35,456 nucleotides of DNA. Origin: an uncultured Caryophanales bacterium. Lineage in GTDB: Bacteria > Bacillota_I > Bacilli_A > RF39 > UBA660. Position numbers and translations under genes: made by a program. The stretch spans positions 1 to 35,456 of the forward strand of contig CAMOWA010000014.1 of the NCBI GenBank assembly GCA_946628005.1. Direction: 5' to 3'. Shown here in pieces: positions 1-6,970 of the stretch (position 1 is its first letter; every line of letters begins with the position of its first letter). The notes below the pieces were generated by a model, which saw only the letters and a program-made list of their open reading frames with translations, was not told the DNA's origin and ran no database searches.

Positions 1-55
1 ATTTAGTGTTTTTTCTTTCTATATTATATATGTATACCAAATGACATTGATTGGA
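1..55. repeat. Terminal direct repeat, left copy
   Basis: These 55 bases are identical to the last 55 bases of the window (35402-35456). A perfect repeat of exactly 55 bp with nothing beyond it on either side is what a k=55 de Bruijn assembly leaves at the ends of a circular contig, so the real molecule is probably a 35,401-bp circle. The alternative, attL/attR of an integrated prophage, is less likely because serine integrases usually leave much shorter shared cores and no host DNA is seen outside the repeats. Confidence 0.9.
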
Positions 56-76
56 ATTAAGTCCATTTGGTATACA
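31..76. other. attP: Candidate attP of the serine integrase
   Basis: A perfect 13-bp inverted repeat, TGTATACCAAATG (31-43) and CATTTGGTATACA (64-76), flanks a 20-bp centre. The exact centre of symmetry is the non-palindromic dinucleotide GG at 53-54. Large serine recombinases act on attP sites of about 40-50 bp with two inverted arms around a non-palindromic crossover dinucleotide, and this dyad lies 14 bp from the 3' end of the integrase gene. It is not a good terminator because neither strand shows a T-run after the stem. The assignment to attP is inference from position and symmetry. Confidence 0.6.
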
Positions 77-89
77 ATAAAAAAATCTT

Positions 90-1562
90 TTATTTATAAG
101 TAATTTCAATTGTTTCTTCTTGTTTATTATATACTATTTTTTCAAATAATTTGTGAGCTAGTGTATCTTTTATATTAGGTGGAACAGAATCATCAGATAG
201 TATTTTATATGCTTCTTCACATATTTTATAAGTTCTTTCTTTTCTCATCTTGACTGATTGATTATAGTTTAGTTTTTCTAGTTCTTTTTTTAAATTAGAT
301 TCTTCTTTATCAAGTTCTGTTTTATTTTCTTTATACTCATTTATTGTATCAATCCCATTAATATATGCATCTTTTATTCTTTTCCTTTTTATTTCCAATC
401 TATCAAGTTGCTTTTTTAATAAACTTATTTCACTTAGTTCAATACTTTCAGTATTTTCTCCAATATTAATGTCTAGTCTTTCGCTATAATCTTTTTTTAG
501 TTGTTCTAAAATGGTAGGAATTATTACAGAGTCACGTATATAATGGCTGCTTAAACATCTTCCTTTATTATATCCACAGCATTGAAAATGGCCACTTCTT
601 CCTTTCATTGCATTTACATGAGATAATGATGCTCCACATTCAGAACATTTTATTATACCTCTTAGCCAATGCTCGTTTTTTGAATATTCTTTTTTATATT
701 TATACCACTTGTCTTTATGTTCTTGCATTTTCTTTTGAGCTAAATTCCATAATTCATCATCAATTATTGGTGGATGTTTTCCTTGACTAATTATCATATC
801 AGGATGATCATAATTTCTTTTCATTCCACCTTCTGTAAATCGCACTTTACCAGTATATGTAATATTTTGTAATATTAATTTCATACTTCTATCACACCAT
901 TTATGTCCTCTAGTAGTTTTAAAGTTTGTATCATTCATAAACTTGCATAGCTTTCTAATTGTGGTATCTGGCTCAATCCACTTTTTAAATATCATTTTTA
1001 CTATTTCGGCTTTTTCTTCATCTATGTATAATTGCTGTGTATTTTTATCATATTTATATCCATATGGTGCTACTCCTTGAAATTCTCCACGTGTAGCTTT
1101 TTCTTTTTTTCCTCTTTTAACATTTTCTGATAAATTTAATGAGTAATATTCATCCATCGCTTCATAAATAGATTCTAGAATTACAGATTCTTTTTTCTTT
1201 TCATCAATAGGTTGAGTTATTGATATGATTTCTATTTCTAATTTTTTTCTTAATAGAGTTTTATATGTTACAGACTCTTCTCTATTTCTCGCAAATCTAG
1301 AAAAATCATAAACGAGAATTGTATTAAATGGTTTTGGCTTTTTCTTGGCATTAGCTATCATTTTTTGAAATTGTGGCCTTTTGTCAACTGTTCTTCCAGA
1401 TATACCATTTTCCCGATATATATGCTCTGGAAGTATATCAATATTATTATCCTTTGCATATGCTATACATAATTTCATTTGTGAATCTGGAGAATACTCA
1501 GTTTGATCATCTGTTGAAACTCTTATATAAACTGCTGCTTTCTTTTCATTTAATTCTGTCAT
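90..1562 (-). CDS. int: Large serine recombinase (phage integrase)
   Basis: This 490-aa protein has the layout of large serine integrases. The N-terminal resolvase domain opens with YIRVSTDDQ, making Ser16 the likely nucleophile with Arg14 beside it, and DFSRFARN (about 86-93) supplies further active-site arginines. A recombinase domain follows, then a zinc ribbon with Cys306/Cys309 and Cys328-329/Cys336, then a charged coiled coil near 375-435 of the kind that controls integration versus excision. It would integrate the phage by attP x attB recombination without host factors. An AGAAAGGAAA ribosome site precedes the ATG. That site lies in the loop of a 9-bp hairpin ending at the start codon (see 1562-1628). 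No separate recombination directionality factor is recognisable, but one of the small early genes could serve. Confidence 0.95.
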   Translation of the reverse strand: MTELNEKKAAVYIRVSTDDQTEYSPDSQMKLCIAYAKDNNIDILPEHIYRENGISGRTVDKRPQFQKMIANAKKKPKPFNTILVYDFSRFARNREESVTYKTLLRKKLEIEIISITQPIDEKKKESVILESIYEAMDEYYSLNLSENVKRGKKEKATRGEFQGVAPYGYKYDKNTQQLYIDEEKAEIVKMIFKKWIEPDTTIRKLCKFMNDTNFKTTRGHKWCDRSMKLILQNITYTGKVRFTEGGMKRNYDHPDMIISQGKHPPIIDDELWNLAQKKMQEHKDKWYKYKKEYSKNEHWLRGIIKCSECGASLSHVNAMKGRSGHFQCCGYNKGRCLSSHYIRDSVIIPTILEQLKKDYSERLDINIGENTESIELSEISLLKKQLDRLEIKRKRIKDAYINGIDTINEYKENKTELDKEESNLKKELEKLNYNQSVKMRKERTYKICEEAYKILSDDSVPPNIKDTLAHKLFEKIVYNKQEETIEITYK

Positions 1563-1628
1563 TATAGCACTTTCCTTTCTATGTTTAATGTGCTATAATT
1601 GTATAGAAAAACTCATATACAATTATAG
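1562..1628 (-). promoter_or_regulatory. Overlapping inverted repeats in the integrase leader
   Basis: Two perfect dyads overlap directly upstream of int. The first pairs 1562-1570 with 1590-1598 (TTATAGCAC/GTGCTATAA), puts the ribosome site in the loop and ends on the A of the ATG. The second pairs 1593-1605 with 1616-1628 (CTATAATTGTATA and its complement, 10-bp spacer). They share 1593-1598, so in one RNA they cannot form together. The outer arm also holds a minus-strand TATAAT (1627-1622). If that is the -10, the second dyad is an operator rather than RNA structure. Confidence 0.5.
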
Positions 1629-1683
1629 TGTATGTCTCATTATTTTTGTTATAGATTAGTAGTCTTTTGGGTTTTTCATTTTG

Positions 1684-1714
1684 GATCTAGAGTAGCCGCT
1701 CTAGATCTTTTTTT
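1684..1714 (+). terminator. Plus-strand terminator between int and repressor
   Basis: GATCTAGAG (1684-1692), a 6-nt loop and CTCTAGATC (1699-1707) form a 9-bp stem followed by seven T residues on the plus strand. Both flanking genes are on the minus strand, and the minus-strand exit from the stem has no T-run. The site would therefore stop transcripts running antisense through int before they reach the repressor gene. Confidence 0.7.
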
Positions 1715-2096
1715 ATTTTTTATTAATAATAAAATCTTTATTCATTTTTATAAATTCTAGTATTTTATCCAAGTTTTCTTCTGTTAGTTCTTTATCTTCA
1801 AATAAATTACTATGTGTTAGTACATTTTGCAATGCCTCCTTAATATCAAAAACTGTTGTTTTTTCTTCCCAATCAAGCATATAGTTGGCATCTACTTTTA
1901 GTATTTTACAAAGAAGATAAATCGTATCTGCATCTGGTTTACTTGTTCCTCTTTCCCAATTTGAAATAGCAGTATCTCCATACTTCATATCTTTAAAACC
2001 CTCTTCATTAGCAAGTTGGGTTATTTTTTCTGCTAATTGTTTTTGACTAAGATTATTTTTAATCCTAGAATTTTTTATATTCAGCCCTAGACTCAT
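1713..2096 (-). CDS. XRE-family repressor (CI-like)
   Basis: This 127-aa protein has an N-terminal helix-turn-helix of the XRE/HTH_3 type (about residues 5-72), with NLSQKQLAEKI as helix two and TAISNWERGTSKPD as recognition helix and turn. A short acidic helical tail follows, with no LexA-like peptidase domain. It is divergent from a Cro-like gene across an operator region and next to the integrase, which is the position of the lysogeny repressor. The GAGGTG ribosome site lies 9 nt before the ATG. A minus-strand promoter can be read as TTGAAG, 18-nt spacer, TATAAT. The -35 falls in operator O1, suggesting autoregulation. Lacking a cleavage domain, induction must work some other way (antirepressor or partner protein). 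Confidence 0.85.
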   Translation of the reverse strand: MSLGLNIKNSRIKNNLSQKQLAEKITQLANEEGFKDMKYGDTAISNWERGTSKPDADTIYLLCKILKVDANYMLDWEEKTTVFDIKEALQNVLTHSNLFEDKELTEENLDKILEFIKMNKDFIINKK

Positions 2097-2141
2097 TCTT
2101 TACGTCACCTCGCTTTGATTATATCATATAGACTGTAAAAA

Positions 2142-2230
2142 CTTCAAGAAAATTGAAGAAAAATTCAAAAAAGCATTGACAACTTCAAATACAATGGATA
2201 AAATGGAATTAACTTCAAGATACTTGAAGT
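2142..2230. promoter_or_regulatory. Operator array of the genetic switch
   Basis: The region between the divergent repressor and Cro-like genes repeats one 17-bp dyad design: CTTCAAG-nnn-CTTGAAG. The best copy is perfect and extends to 19 bp (2212-2230). A second is at 2142-2158 with one mismatch, and weaker ones can be seen at 2163-2179 and 2183-2199. They cover the -35 regions of both the leftward and rightward promoters. These are the expected binding sites for the XRE repressor and the Cro-like protein. Confidence 0.75.
2176..2204 (+). promoter_or_regulatory. Rightward early promoter
   Basis: TTGACA (2176-2181), a 17-bp spacer and TAAAAT (2199-2204) make a near-consensus sigma-A promoter. 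A half operator (ACTTCAA) directly follows the -35, and a perfect operator lies just downstream, so repressor binding should shut it off. It would drive the Cro-like gene and the early genes after it. Confidence 0.8.
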
Positions 2231-2247
2231 CGGATGGAGGTGAAAAA

Positions 2248-2445
2248 ATGAGAATATATGAACGCATAAAAAAATATCTTGATGATAATGGAATTAAACA
2301 AAATGAGATTGCAAAAAGAAGTAATATTCCAGAAAATACTTTTTCAATGATATTAAATGGAAAAAGAAAATTAGAAGCAGATGAAGCACTTAGTATTTTA
2401 AAAGCATTAGGTGTAGATGCAAATACAATTTTTAACTATGAATAA
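2248..2445 (+). CDS. Cro-like HTH regulator
   Basis: A 65-aa protein that is almost entirely one XRE-type helix-turn-helix: GIKQNEIAKRSNIPENTFSM is helix 2, turn and helix 3, followed by LNGKRKLEADEALSILKALG. I chose the ATG at 2248 because GGAGG sits 7 nt upstream; an in-frame ATG at 2176 lies inside the promoter and would add an unlikely 24-residue tail. It is the first gene of the rightward early operon, opposite the repressor, so a Cro role is likely. An alternative is a second activator or CII-like factor. Confidence 0.85.
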   Translation: MRIYERIKKYLDDNGIKQNEIAKRSNIPENTFSMILNGKRKLEADEALSILKALGVDANTIFNYE

Positions 2446-2459
2446 CATTTGGAGGATTT

Positions 2460-2612
2460 ATGAAAAAAGAAAAGAAAAGTAGTAAATCTTTAAAGGTTAT
2501 AGTTGTAAATCCACCCAGTAAAGAAAAAGCGGCTAAAATGATAAGACAAATATCTAAAGATATTAGTAATATTCATTTAAAAAAAATGGGTGATGATCAA
2601 AATGAAGAATAA
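2460..2612 (+). CDS. Small basic early protein with VNPPSKEKA motif
   Basis: A 50-aa lysine-rich protein preceded by GGAGG (5 nt spacing). It contains VIVVNPPSKEKAAKMIRQI, a pattern I associate with short conserved phage proteins of Gram-positive hosts that sit right after the cro gene; no function is known to me. The strong ribosome site and the position between two plausible genes support it as real. Confidence 0.65.
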   Translation: MKKEKKSSKSLKVIVVNPPSKEKAAKMIRQISKDISNIHLKKMGDDQNEE

Positions 2613-2640
2613 GACTACTAATAAAATTAAGGAGACATTT

Positions 2641-2859
2641 ATGAAAAAAAGAATAAAAATTAAATTTAAAAATTTAGCAGTATTAATTATTGCTTCGATT
2701 GCAGCATTAGTAATATTACATGATATTTATTATGTATCTGTATATAGTTGGATTTCAAAAATTACTTATTCATGGACTTGGTATGGTTTTATATCATTTA
2801 TAGTTTGTGTTGGAATTTTAGATTTATGCTGTGATTATTTATTTAATTATGAAAAATAA
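2641..2859 (+). CDS. Small membrane protein, two helices
   Basis: A 72-aa protein with two hydrophobic stretches, roughly residues 10-28 (LAVLIIASIAALVIL) and 48-64 (WYGFISFIVCVGIL), after a strongly basic N-terminus. The ATG at 2641 follows AAGGAGA at good spacing. Upstream in-frame ATGs at 2590, 2593 and 2602 exist but overlap the previous gene. Early-region membrane proteins in temperate phages may act in superinfection exclusion, but nothing here proves that. Confidence 0.6.
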   Translation: MKKRIKIKFKNLAVLIIASIAALVILHDIYYVSVYSWISKITYSWTWYGFISFIVCVGILDLCCDYLFNYEK

Positions 2860-3028
2860 TTTAGGGTGAGGTTGGATATTTAAAAATACTAAATAGGAGA
2901 CTAAATATGATATGTAAAATATCCAAAAAAAAGAGAGAACTCAACTACCACGAAAAGTTCCCTTTGTCAAAATGACGTCTATATTTTAACATACAAGATC
3001 ATATTTGTCAATTGAATAGGAGGTAGCA
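2860..3028 (+). promoter_or_regulatory. Leader region of the replication operon
   Basis: This 169-bp gap holds a perfect 10-bp inverted repeat, TTGGATATTT (2872-2881) and AAATATCCAA (2917-2926), whose loop contains a ribosome site and the start of a 22-codon ORF (2907-2975) of doubtful reality. A promoter candidate follows: TTGTCA (2964-2969), 17-bp spacer, TAACAT (2987-2992), giving a start near 2999 and a short leader before the initiator gene. The stem has no T-run, so it is not an obvious terminator. Confidence 0.5.
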
Positions 3029-3670
3029 ATGGAAAACAAACCTAATTATTATGCAGTTATCCCAGCAACTGTCAGATACGATACAAGACTTAAAGATAAA
3101 GCTAAACTATTATATGGTGAAATAGCAGCATTAACCAATAAACATGGTGAATGTAGTGCTAGTAATAAATACTTTGCTGAACTCTATGATGTAGATATAT
3201 CTACAATTTCCAGATTGATAAAAAATCTAAGTGATTATGGTTACATAAAAACAACGATTGTTTATAAAGAAAATACAAAAGAAATTGAAAAGAGGTATAT
3301 GCAAATTTGCATAGAGGGTATATGCAAAAAAGTCAAAGATAATAAAGAAGAAGAATATAAAGAAATAAATAAAGAAAGTAATATTTTTGAATTAGTAGAA
3401 AAAAACTTAGGAAGAGTACTTAGTCCTATAGAAATAGAAGTTATTAATAAATGGGATTATGATACTAAAATTATAGAATTAGCTATTAGAGAATCTATTT
3501 TAAATAATGCTAAAACAATTAAATACATAGACAGAGTTCTATTTAACTGGAAGCAAAACAAAGTAGAAACTTTAGAAGATGCTGAAAGATATATAAAAGA
3601 ATTTAGTAATAAAGTTAAACCTAGAAAAAAAGAAAAAGATTTATCTGATAACTATTATAAAGAACTATAA
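3029..3670 (+). CDS. Phage replication initiator, DnaD-like
   Basis: This 213-aa protein has a winged-helix N-terminus (about 15-80; LYDVDISTISRLIKNLSDYG reads as a recognition helix) and a C-terminal DnaD/DnaB_2 domain (about 117-178) with the LSPIEIEVINKW start and the YIDRVLFNWKQN end typical of that fold. The middle (about 88-115) is low-complexity and encoded by repeats that probably form the phage origin. Such proteins bind the origin and load the replicative helicase. The helicase gene begins on the base after this gene's stop codon, matching that role. Ribosome site AGGAGG, 6 nt before the ATG. Confidence 0.88.
   Translation: MENKPNYYAVIPATVRYDTRLKDKAKLLYGEIAALTNKHGECSASNKYFAELYDVDISTISRLIKNLSDYGYIKTTIVYKENTKEIEKRYMQICIEGICKKVKDNKEEEYKEINKESNIFELVEKNLGRVLSPIEIEVINKWDYDTKIIELAIRESILNNAKTIKYIDRVLFNWKQNKVETLEDAERYIKEFSNKVKPRKKEKDLSDNYYKEL
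3291..3395. other. ori: Putative replication origin inside the initiator gene
   Basis: A perfect 16-bp palindrome (TATGCAAATTTGCATA, 3298-3313) is followed by a third TATGCAAA copy at 3321-3328. The longer unit AGAGG(G)TATATGCAAA occurs as a direct repeat at 3291 and 3313. Immediately downstream is an almost pure A/G purine tract with very high A content (about 3335-3395), a good unwinding element. Iterons inside the initiator gene are the known origin arrangement in many Gram-positive temperate phages. Function here is inferred. Confidence 0.55.
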
Positions 3671-4879
3671 ATGAATGATGTAGAAGAAACTATTTTAGGT
3701 CATTTATTACTAAAACCAAATCTTTTTAAAAGAACAGTAATATCTGATAATCATTTTCTAAATGAACAAAACAAGTTCATATTTAAATTAATAAAAAAAC
3801 AATATGATGATATTCAAAGTATTGATTTGATCGGAATAACAACCAACTATCTTAATGAATTTAACACAAAAAATCCAGCAAACATTATCATACCAAAGAT
3901 TAGTGAAATAATGGATCAAGTATTATTGCAGGAAAATCATTACGATTATTATCAGGAATTATTATTTGACAAGTACATTGATAATGAGATGATGAAATCC
4001 ATTAACAAATTTAAATCACAGCAAATTAATAAGGAAACGTTATTACAAGAAATACATAATTTAGAATCACAATCAATAAAACTTGAAGATAACAAACTAA
4101 ATAGTAATGAAATATTTCAGTTAATTAATTCCAAGAATAGAAATATTAATTTTAGGTTTAATAAGTTATCCGAAACAGCAAATATCCAGGAACATGATCT
4201 AGTAATTATTGCAGCTAGGACAGGTTTAGGAAAAAGTGGATTTTGTTTAAATCTTTTAGAAGATTTATCTGATAGATATAACTGTTTATATTTCAATATG
4301 GAAATAGCTGAAAAACAGCTATATCAAAGATTAGTATCAATTAATTCAAAAATAGATATGAAGTATTTAGATAATCCAGCAACTGATTATCAAAAAGATG
4401 CTATTAAGAAAGCTTGTGAGTCTATAGCATCTAAAAAAATAAAAATATATTCGCAAGGTCAAACAGTAGCAACAATCAGAAAAAAGATAACAAAAGAATC
4501 TAAGCAAGGTCATACGATAGTTTTTATTGATCATGTAGGCCTTATAAAATCTAAAAAAGATTCTTCACTATATGAGAATCTAACAGAAATAGTTAAAGAA
4601 TTAAGACAAATATCTTTAGATTGTGATTGTACTATTATTTTAGTTAGTCAGTTAAACAGAAGTGCTGATAATAAACAATTACCTAAGATATCAGAATTAA
4701 AAGACACAGGTGAGCTAGAGCAATCAGCAACAACAGTAATTCTTATGCATGATGAGAATCAAGAAAAAAATATGTCAAAAGATAAAGTGCCTATTACTTT
4801 CTTAATAGGAAAAAATCGAAATGGATCTTTAGGAATGACACATTATCAATACAACAAATTAAATCAGAGATTCGAATAA
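3671..4879 (+). CDS. Replicative DNA helicase, DnaB type
   Basis: This 402-aa protein follows the DnaB plan. A small helical N-terminal domain (about 1-110) starts with the typical VEETILGHLLLKP. The RecA-like core follows, with Walker A ARTGLGKS (182-189), Walker B IVFIDHVGL (283-291), the SQLNR sensor loop (326-330), LKDTGELEQSA, and a basic IGKNRNG near the end. It unwinds DNA at the phage fork as a hexameric ring. The ATG immediately abuts the stop of the DnaD-like initiator, its likely loader, so the two are translationally coupled. It is shorter than bacterial DnaB (about 450 aa), which is common in phages. Confidence 0.92.
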   Translation: MNDVEETILGHLLLKPNLFKRTVISDNHFLNEQNKFIFKLIKKQYDDIQSIDLIGITTNYLNEFNTKNPANIIIPKISEIMDQVLLQENHYDYYQELLFDKYIDNEMMKSINKFKSQQINKETLLQEIHNLESQSIKLEDNKLNSNEIFQLINSKNRNINFRFNKLSETANIQEHDLVIIAARTGLGKSGFCLNLLEDLSDRYNCLYFNMEIAEKQLYQRLVSINSKIDMKYLDNPATDYQKDAIKKACESIASKKIKIYSQGQTVATIRKKITKESKQGHTIVFIDHVGLIKSKKDSSLYENLTEIVKELRQISLDCDCTIILVSQLNRSADNKQLPKISELKDTGELEQSATTVILMHDENQEKNMSKDKVPITFLIGKNRNGSLGMTHYQYNKLNQRFE

Positions 4880-4898
4880 TAAAAGTGAGGTGTATATT

Positions 4899-5093
4899 TT
4901 GGAAAAAATAGATTATGAACAAATGAACAAATTATTAAATACATTAGAAAAAGCTAGAGTATCACATAATACGATATTAAGTATCTGTAATGTTAAATAC
5001 TTACAAGATATAACAGTAGTTCAATATAACAACATATTACTTCTATTCTCACATTTTGAAGCAGTTCTAAACAATAAGGAAGATATATGTTAG
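4899..5093 (+). CDS. Small hypothetical early protein
   Basis: A 64-aa helical protein of unknown function. I place the start at TTG 4899 because GTGAGGTG lies 7 nt upstream. A GTG at 4890 is in frame but is itself part of that ribosome site. The 3' end overlaps the next gene by 7 bp. No recognisable motif. Confidence 0.6.
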   Translation: MEKIDYEQMNKLLNTLEKARVSHNTILSICNVKYLQDITVVQYNNILLLFSHFEAVLNNKEDIC

Positions 5094-5467
5094 ATAATGA
5101 ACTAAAAGAAGAAAATATTATTGTTAAAGATGAAATTCTTTATAACAAGACATCTATAGCATTAAGGCAATATTTTCCAAAGGCATATGATTATTTAAGA
5201 TTTGAAATCATCCCAAGAATATCCAAAAAAGGAAAACTTGATGGATCATATTCAATTAATCTCCCAACTCCAAAGCTATTTGAAAAAGCATATGGAAAAA
5301 TCCAATTAGAGTTTTGTGTACAACATGACGTACTAATTATTGAACAAATTAAACCAAGTGATATTTTAATTAAATGTTTTAAGAACACTCCATCATTATA
5401 TAAAGGTATTCCTTATTTCACAGAAAAAGAATACTTCAAACTACAATTATTCGATAAATATGAATAA
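5087..5467 (+). CDS. Hypothetical early protein
   Basis: A 126-aa protein, mixed alpha/beta by composition, with a central SYSINLPTPKLFEKAYGKIQ stretch and a hydrophobic beta-like HDVLIIEQIKPSDILIKCF segment. I do not recognise a family. It overlaps genes on both sides by 7-8 bp, pointing to translational coupling in the early operon. Confidence 0.7.
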   Translation: MLDNELKEENIIVKDEILYNKTSIALRQYFPKAYDYLRFEIIPRISKKGKLDGSYSINLPTPKLFEKAYGKIQLEFCVQHDVLIIEQIKPSDILIKCFKNTPSLYKGIPYFTEKEYFKLQLFDKYE

Positions 5468-5672
5468 GATACAGTATTTTATTGAACATATTGGACTCTA
5501 TTGGAAAAGTAAATATTATGATTTAAAAAAAGAATACGATGAATATCGAGAAAAACACGAAACACATGATAATGATTTAAGAATAATGTATTCTCAACAA
5601 AAGCATATGAAAAATGAAATAAGTCAGTTAAAGAAAAAAAAGAGGAAAAAAAGAGGGAGAAAAAAGAAATGA
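5460..5672 (+). CDS. Small basic coiled-coil protein
   Basis: A 70-aa protein with a charged coiled-coil centre (about 18-57) and an extreme lysine/arginine tail (14 of the last 15 residues basic or Gly). The tail suggests nucleic-acid contact, but this is inference. The gene overlaps both neighbours (8 bp upstream, 4 bp downstream). Confidence 0.6.
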   Translation: MNKIQYFIEHIGLYWKSKYYDLKKEYDEYREKHETHDNDLRIMYSQQKHMKNEISQLKKKKRKKRGRKKK

Positions 5673-5941
5673 GAACAATTGAATTAAATACTTACGAGTA
5701 TTCTGATCTTATTAATTATTTAGAAAAACTAAAAGAATTAATAAGAACTAATAAAAGAGTTGAATCATCAAACCCACATGATCGTTGGGATAATACAAAT
5801 TATGACATTATGAAAATAGATAGATTGTTAGATATAATTCAAGGCAAAGTTTTTTCAGAAGGATATTTCAGACAAAAACCAAAACCATCGCAACAAAAAG
5901 ATGATGATTCTGATGATTTGTTTTCGTTCTTAAAGGATTAG
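5669..5941 (+). CDS. Hypothetical protein with acidic tail
   Basis: A 90-aa protein with a helical N-terminal half and the acidic C-terminus DDDSDDLFSFLKD. Acidic tails ending in aromatic residues recall the protein-docking tail of single-stranded DNA-binding proteins, but there is no OB-fold here, so this is only a resemblance. It starts with an ATGA overlap on the previous gene. Confidence 0.65.
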   Translation: MRTIELNTYEYSDLINYLEKLKELIRTNKRVESSNPHDRWDNTNYDIMKIDRLLDIIQGKVFSEGYFRQKPKPSQQKDDDSDDLFSFLKD

Positions 5942-5950
5942 GAGGTCTAT

Positions 5951-6031
5951 ATGAATGTAGAATTATTAAAAACAATTATTATATGTGGAACAGTTTGTTT
6001 CTGTTTCTGGATAATGTATAGAAAAAAATGA
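5951..6031 (+). CDS. Tiny single-helix membrane protein
   Basis: A 26-aa peptide with one hydrophobic helix (residues 5-22, rich in I, C and F) and a YRKK basic end. AGGAGG precedes the ATG at 7 nt and its TGA overlaps the next ATG (ATGA). The strong start and tight packing support expression. Function unknown. Confidence 0.55.
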   Translation: MNVELLKTIIICGTVCFCFWIMYRKK

Positions 6032-6552
6032 TTATTGGAAATGAAGTTTGGAAAAATATTGATTATGATTCCAGGTATCAAGTTTCTAATTTTGGAAGAA
6101 TTAGGAAAAAGATTGCCAAAGGTTATCGTTATTTAAAACCATTTAGAAAAGGAAATTTATTCCTGGTAAAAATAAAAGATAAAGATATGAATTGTGCTAG
6201 GCTTGTTGCTAATGCTTTTATACAAAAATTAACAAATAAGGATAGAGTGTATCACAAAAATAAATTAGATTTTGATAATTATTATAAGAACTTAGAAATT
6301 GTATCTTTAGAAGAATTAGGTAAAAGAACAGGACACATATCTAAATCAAAACGTGTTGTTGAAGTCAAAGATAATGAAATAATAAGAGATTGGAGATCTG
6401 CTAGAACAGCTGCAAAAGACTTGTTTGTTTCGTATCAGACAGTAATGGACTACTGTAATAAAAAAGTTCAAAAACCCATGTATAACTTAATGTGGGAAGA
6501 TGATTATTTTAATGAAGTGTTTGATCCATTTACATGGGAACACAAAAAATAG
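6028..6552 (+). CDS. NUMOD4/HNH/NUMOD1 endonuclease-like protein
   Basis: This 174-aa protein shows the three parts of a free-standing HNH homing-type endonuclease. NUMOD4 is at 5-25 (EVWKNIDYDSRYQVSNFGRI). An HNH_3-like centre runs from RLVANAFI (about 58) through VYHKNKLDFDNYYKNLEIVS. A NUMOD1-like DNA-binding repeat (about 108-150) ends it. In the family the nuclease core reads xNHxDgNxxNNxxxNLexV; here His and several Asn remain but the NHxDG part is altered to YHKNK, so catalytic activity may be weakened or lost. Such genes are often selfish passengers. It is coupled to the preceding tiny gene by ATGA. Confidence 0.8.
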   Translation: MIIGNEVWKNIDYDSRYQVSNFGRIRKKIAKGYRYLKPFRKGNLFLVKIKDKDMNCARLVANAFIQKLTNKDRVYHKNKLDFDNYYKNLEIVSLEELGKRTGHISKSKRVVEVKDNEIIRDWRSARTAAKDLFVSYQTVMDYCNKKVQKPMYNLMWEDDYFNEVFDPFTWEHKK

Positions 6553-6560
6553 GAGGAAAT

Positions 6561-6773
6561 ATGGAATTAAGTGATTTAAGACGAGGTGATATAGTTACAT
6601 ATGCTTCTGGAAGAACAAATTATGTAAATAAGCCTCAAAATTATGAAATAAATTATACTAAAAAATTAACTAACATTGGATTAGGACCAGATTTTACAAT
6701 AATGAAAATTCAAAGATATAAGAAAGTATTGTGTTTTTATATTTTAGTAACAATTTTTAAAAGAAAATTTTAG
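6561..6773 (+). CDS. Small hypothetical protein, SH3-like start
   Basis: A 70-aa protein. The ATG at 6561 follows AGGAGG at 5 nt; an in-frame ATG at 6534 lies inside the previous gene and lacks a ribosome site. MELSDLRRGDIVTYASG resembles the opening strand of small phage proteins that begin with an L..GDIV motif and end with a 'DFTIMKI' strand. The C-terminus (LCFYILVTIFKRKF) is unusually hydrophobic. Function unknown. Confidence 0.6.
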   Translation: MELSDLRRGDIVTYASGRTNYVNKPQNYEINYTKKLTNIGLGPDFTIMKIQRYKKVLCFYILVTIFKRKF

Positions 6774-6785
6774 GAAGTGGTTATT

Positions 6786-6968
6786 ATGAATAAAACGAAT
6801 ACTTTCGATATATTACTAATAGTTGTTTTAATTGCAGCATATGCATCATTTATTTATTTTATAAAAGTATGTATTGATCTAAAAATATATGATAGTTGCT
6901 ACAATAAACCAGCTACAGAATTTTATAATAATCACCAAAAGTTATGTAAAAAGTATGAGGATTATTAA
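6786..6968 (+). CDS. Small membrane protein, one helix
   Basis: A 60-aa protein with one strong transmembrane helix (about 8-28, ILLIVVLIAAYASFIYFI) and a polar tail with three cysteines. The ATG at 6786 has AGGAAGTGG upstream; GTG 6777 is in frame but overlaps that site. No family recognised. Confidence 0.6.
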   Translation: MNKTNTFDILLIVVLIAAYASFIYFIKVCIDLKIYDSCYNKPATEFYNNHQKLCKKYEDY

Positions 6969-6970
6969 TT

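Noticed and set aside
31-76. Bidirectional terminator between the last gene and int
   Set aside because: The 20-nt loop is long and no T-run follows the stem on either strand.
608-790. Plus-strand ORF of 60 codons inside the integrase gene
   Set aside because: It is antisense to a well-supported serine recombinase, has no ribosome site and no recognisable protein pattern.
2907-2975. 22-codon ORF upstream of the initiator gene
   Set aside because: It has an AGGAG upstream but overlaps a promoter candidate and an inverted repeat, and the peptide shows no pattern; kept only as part of the leader description.
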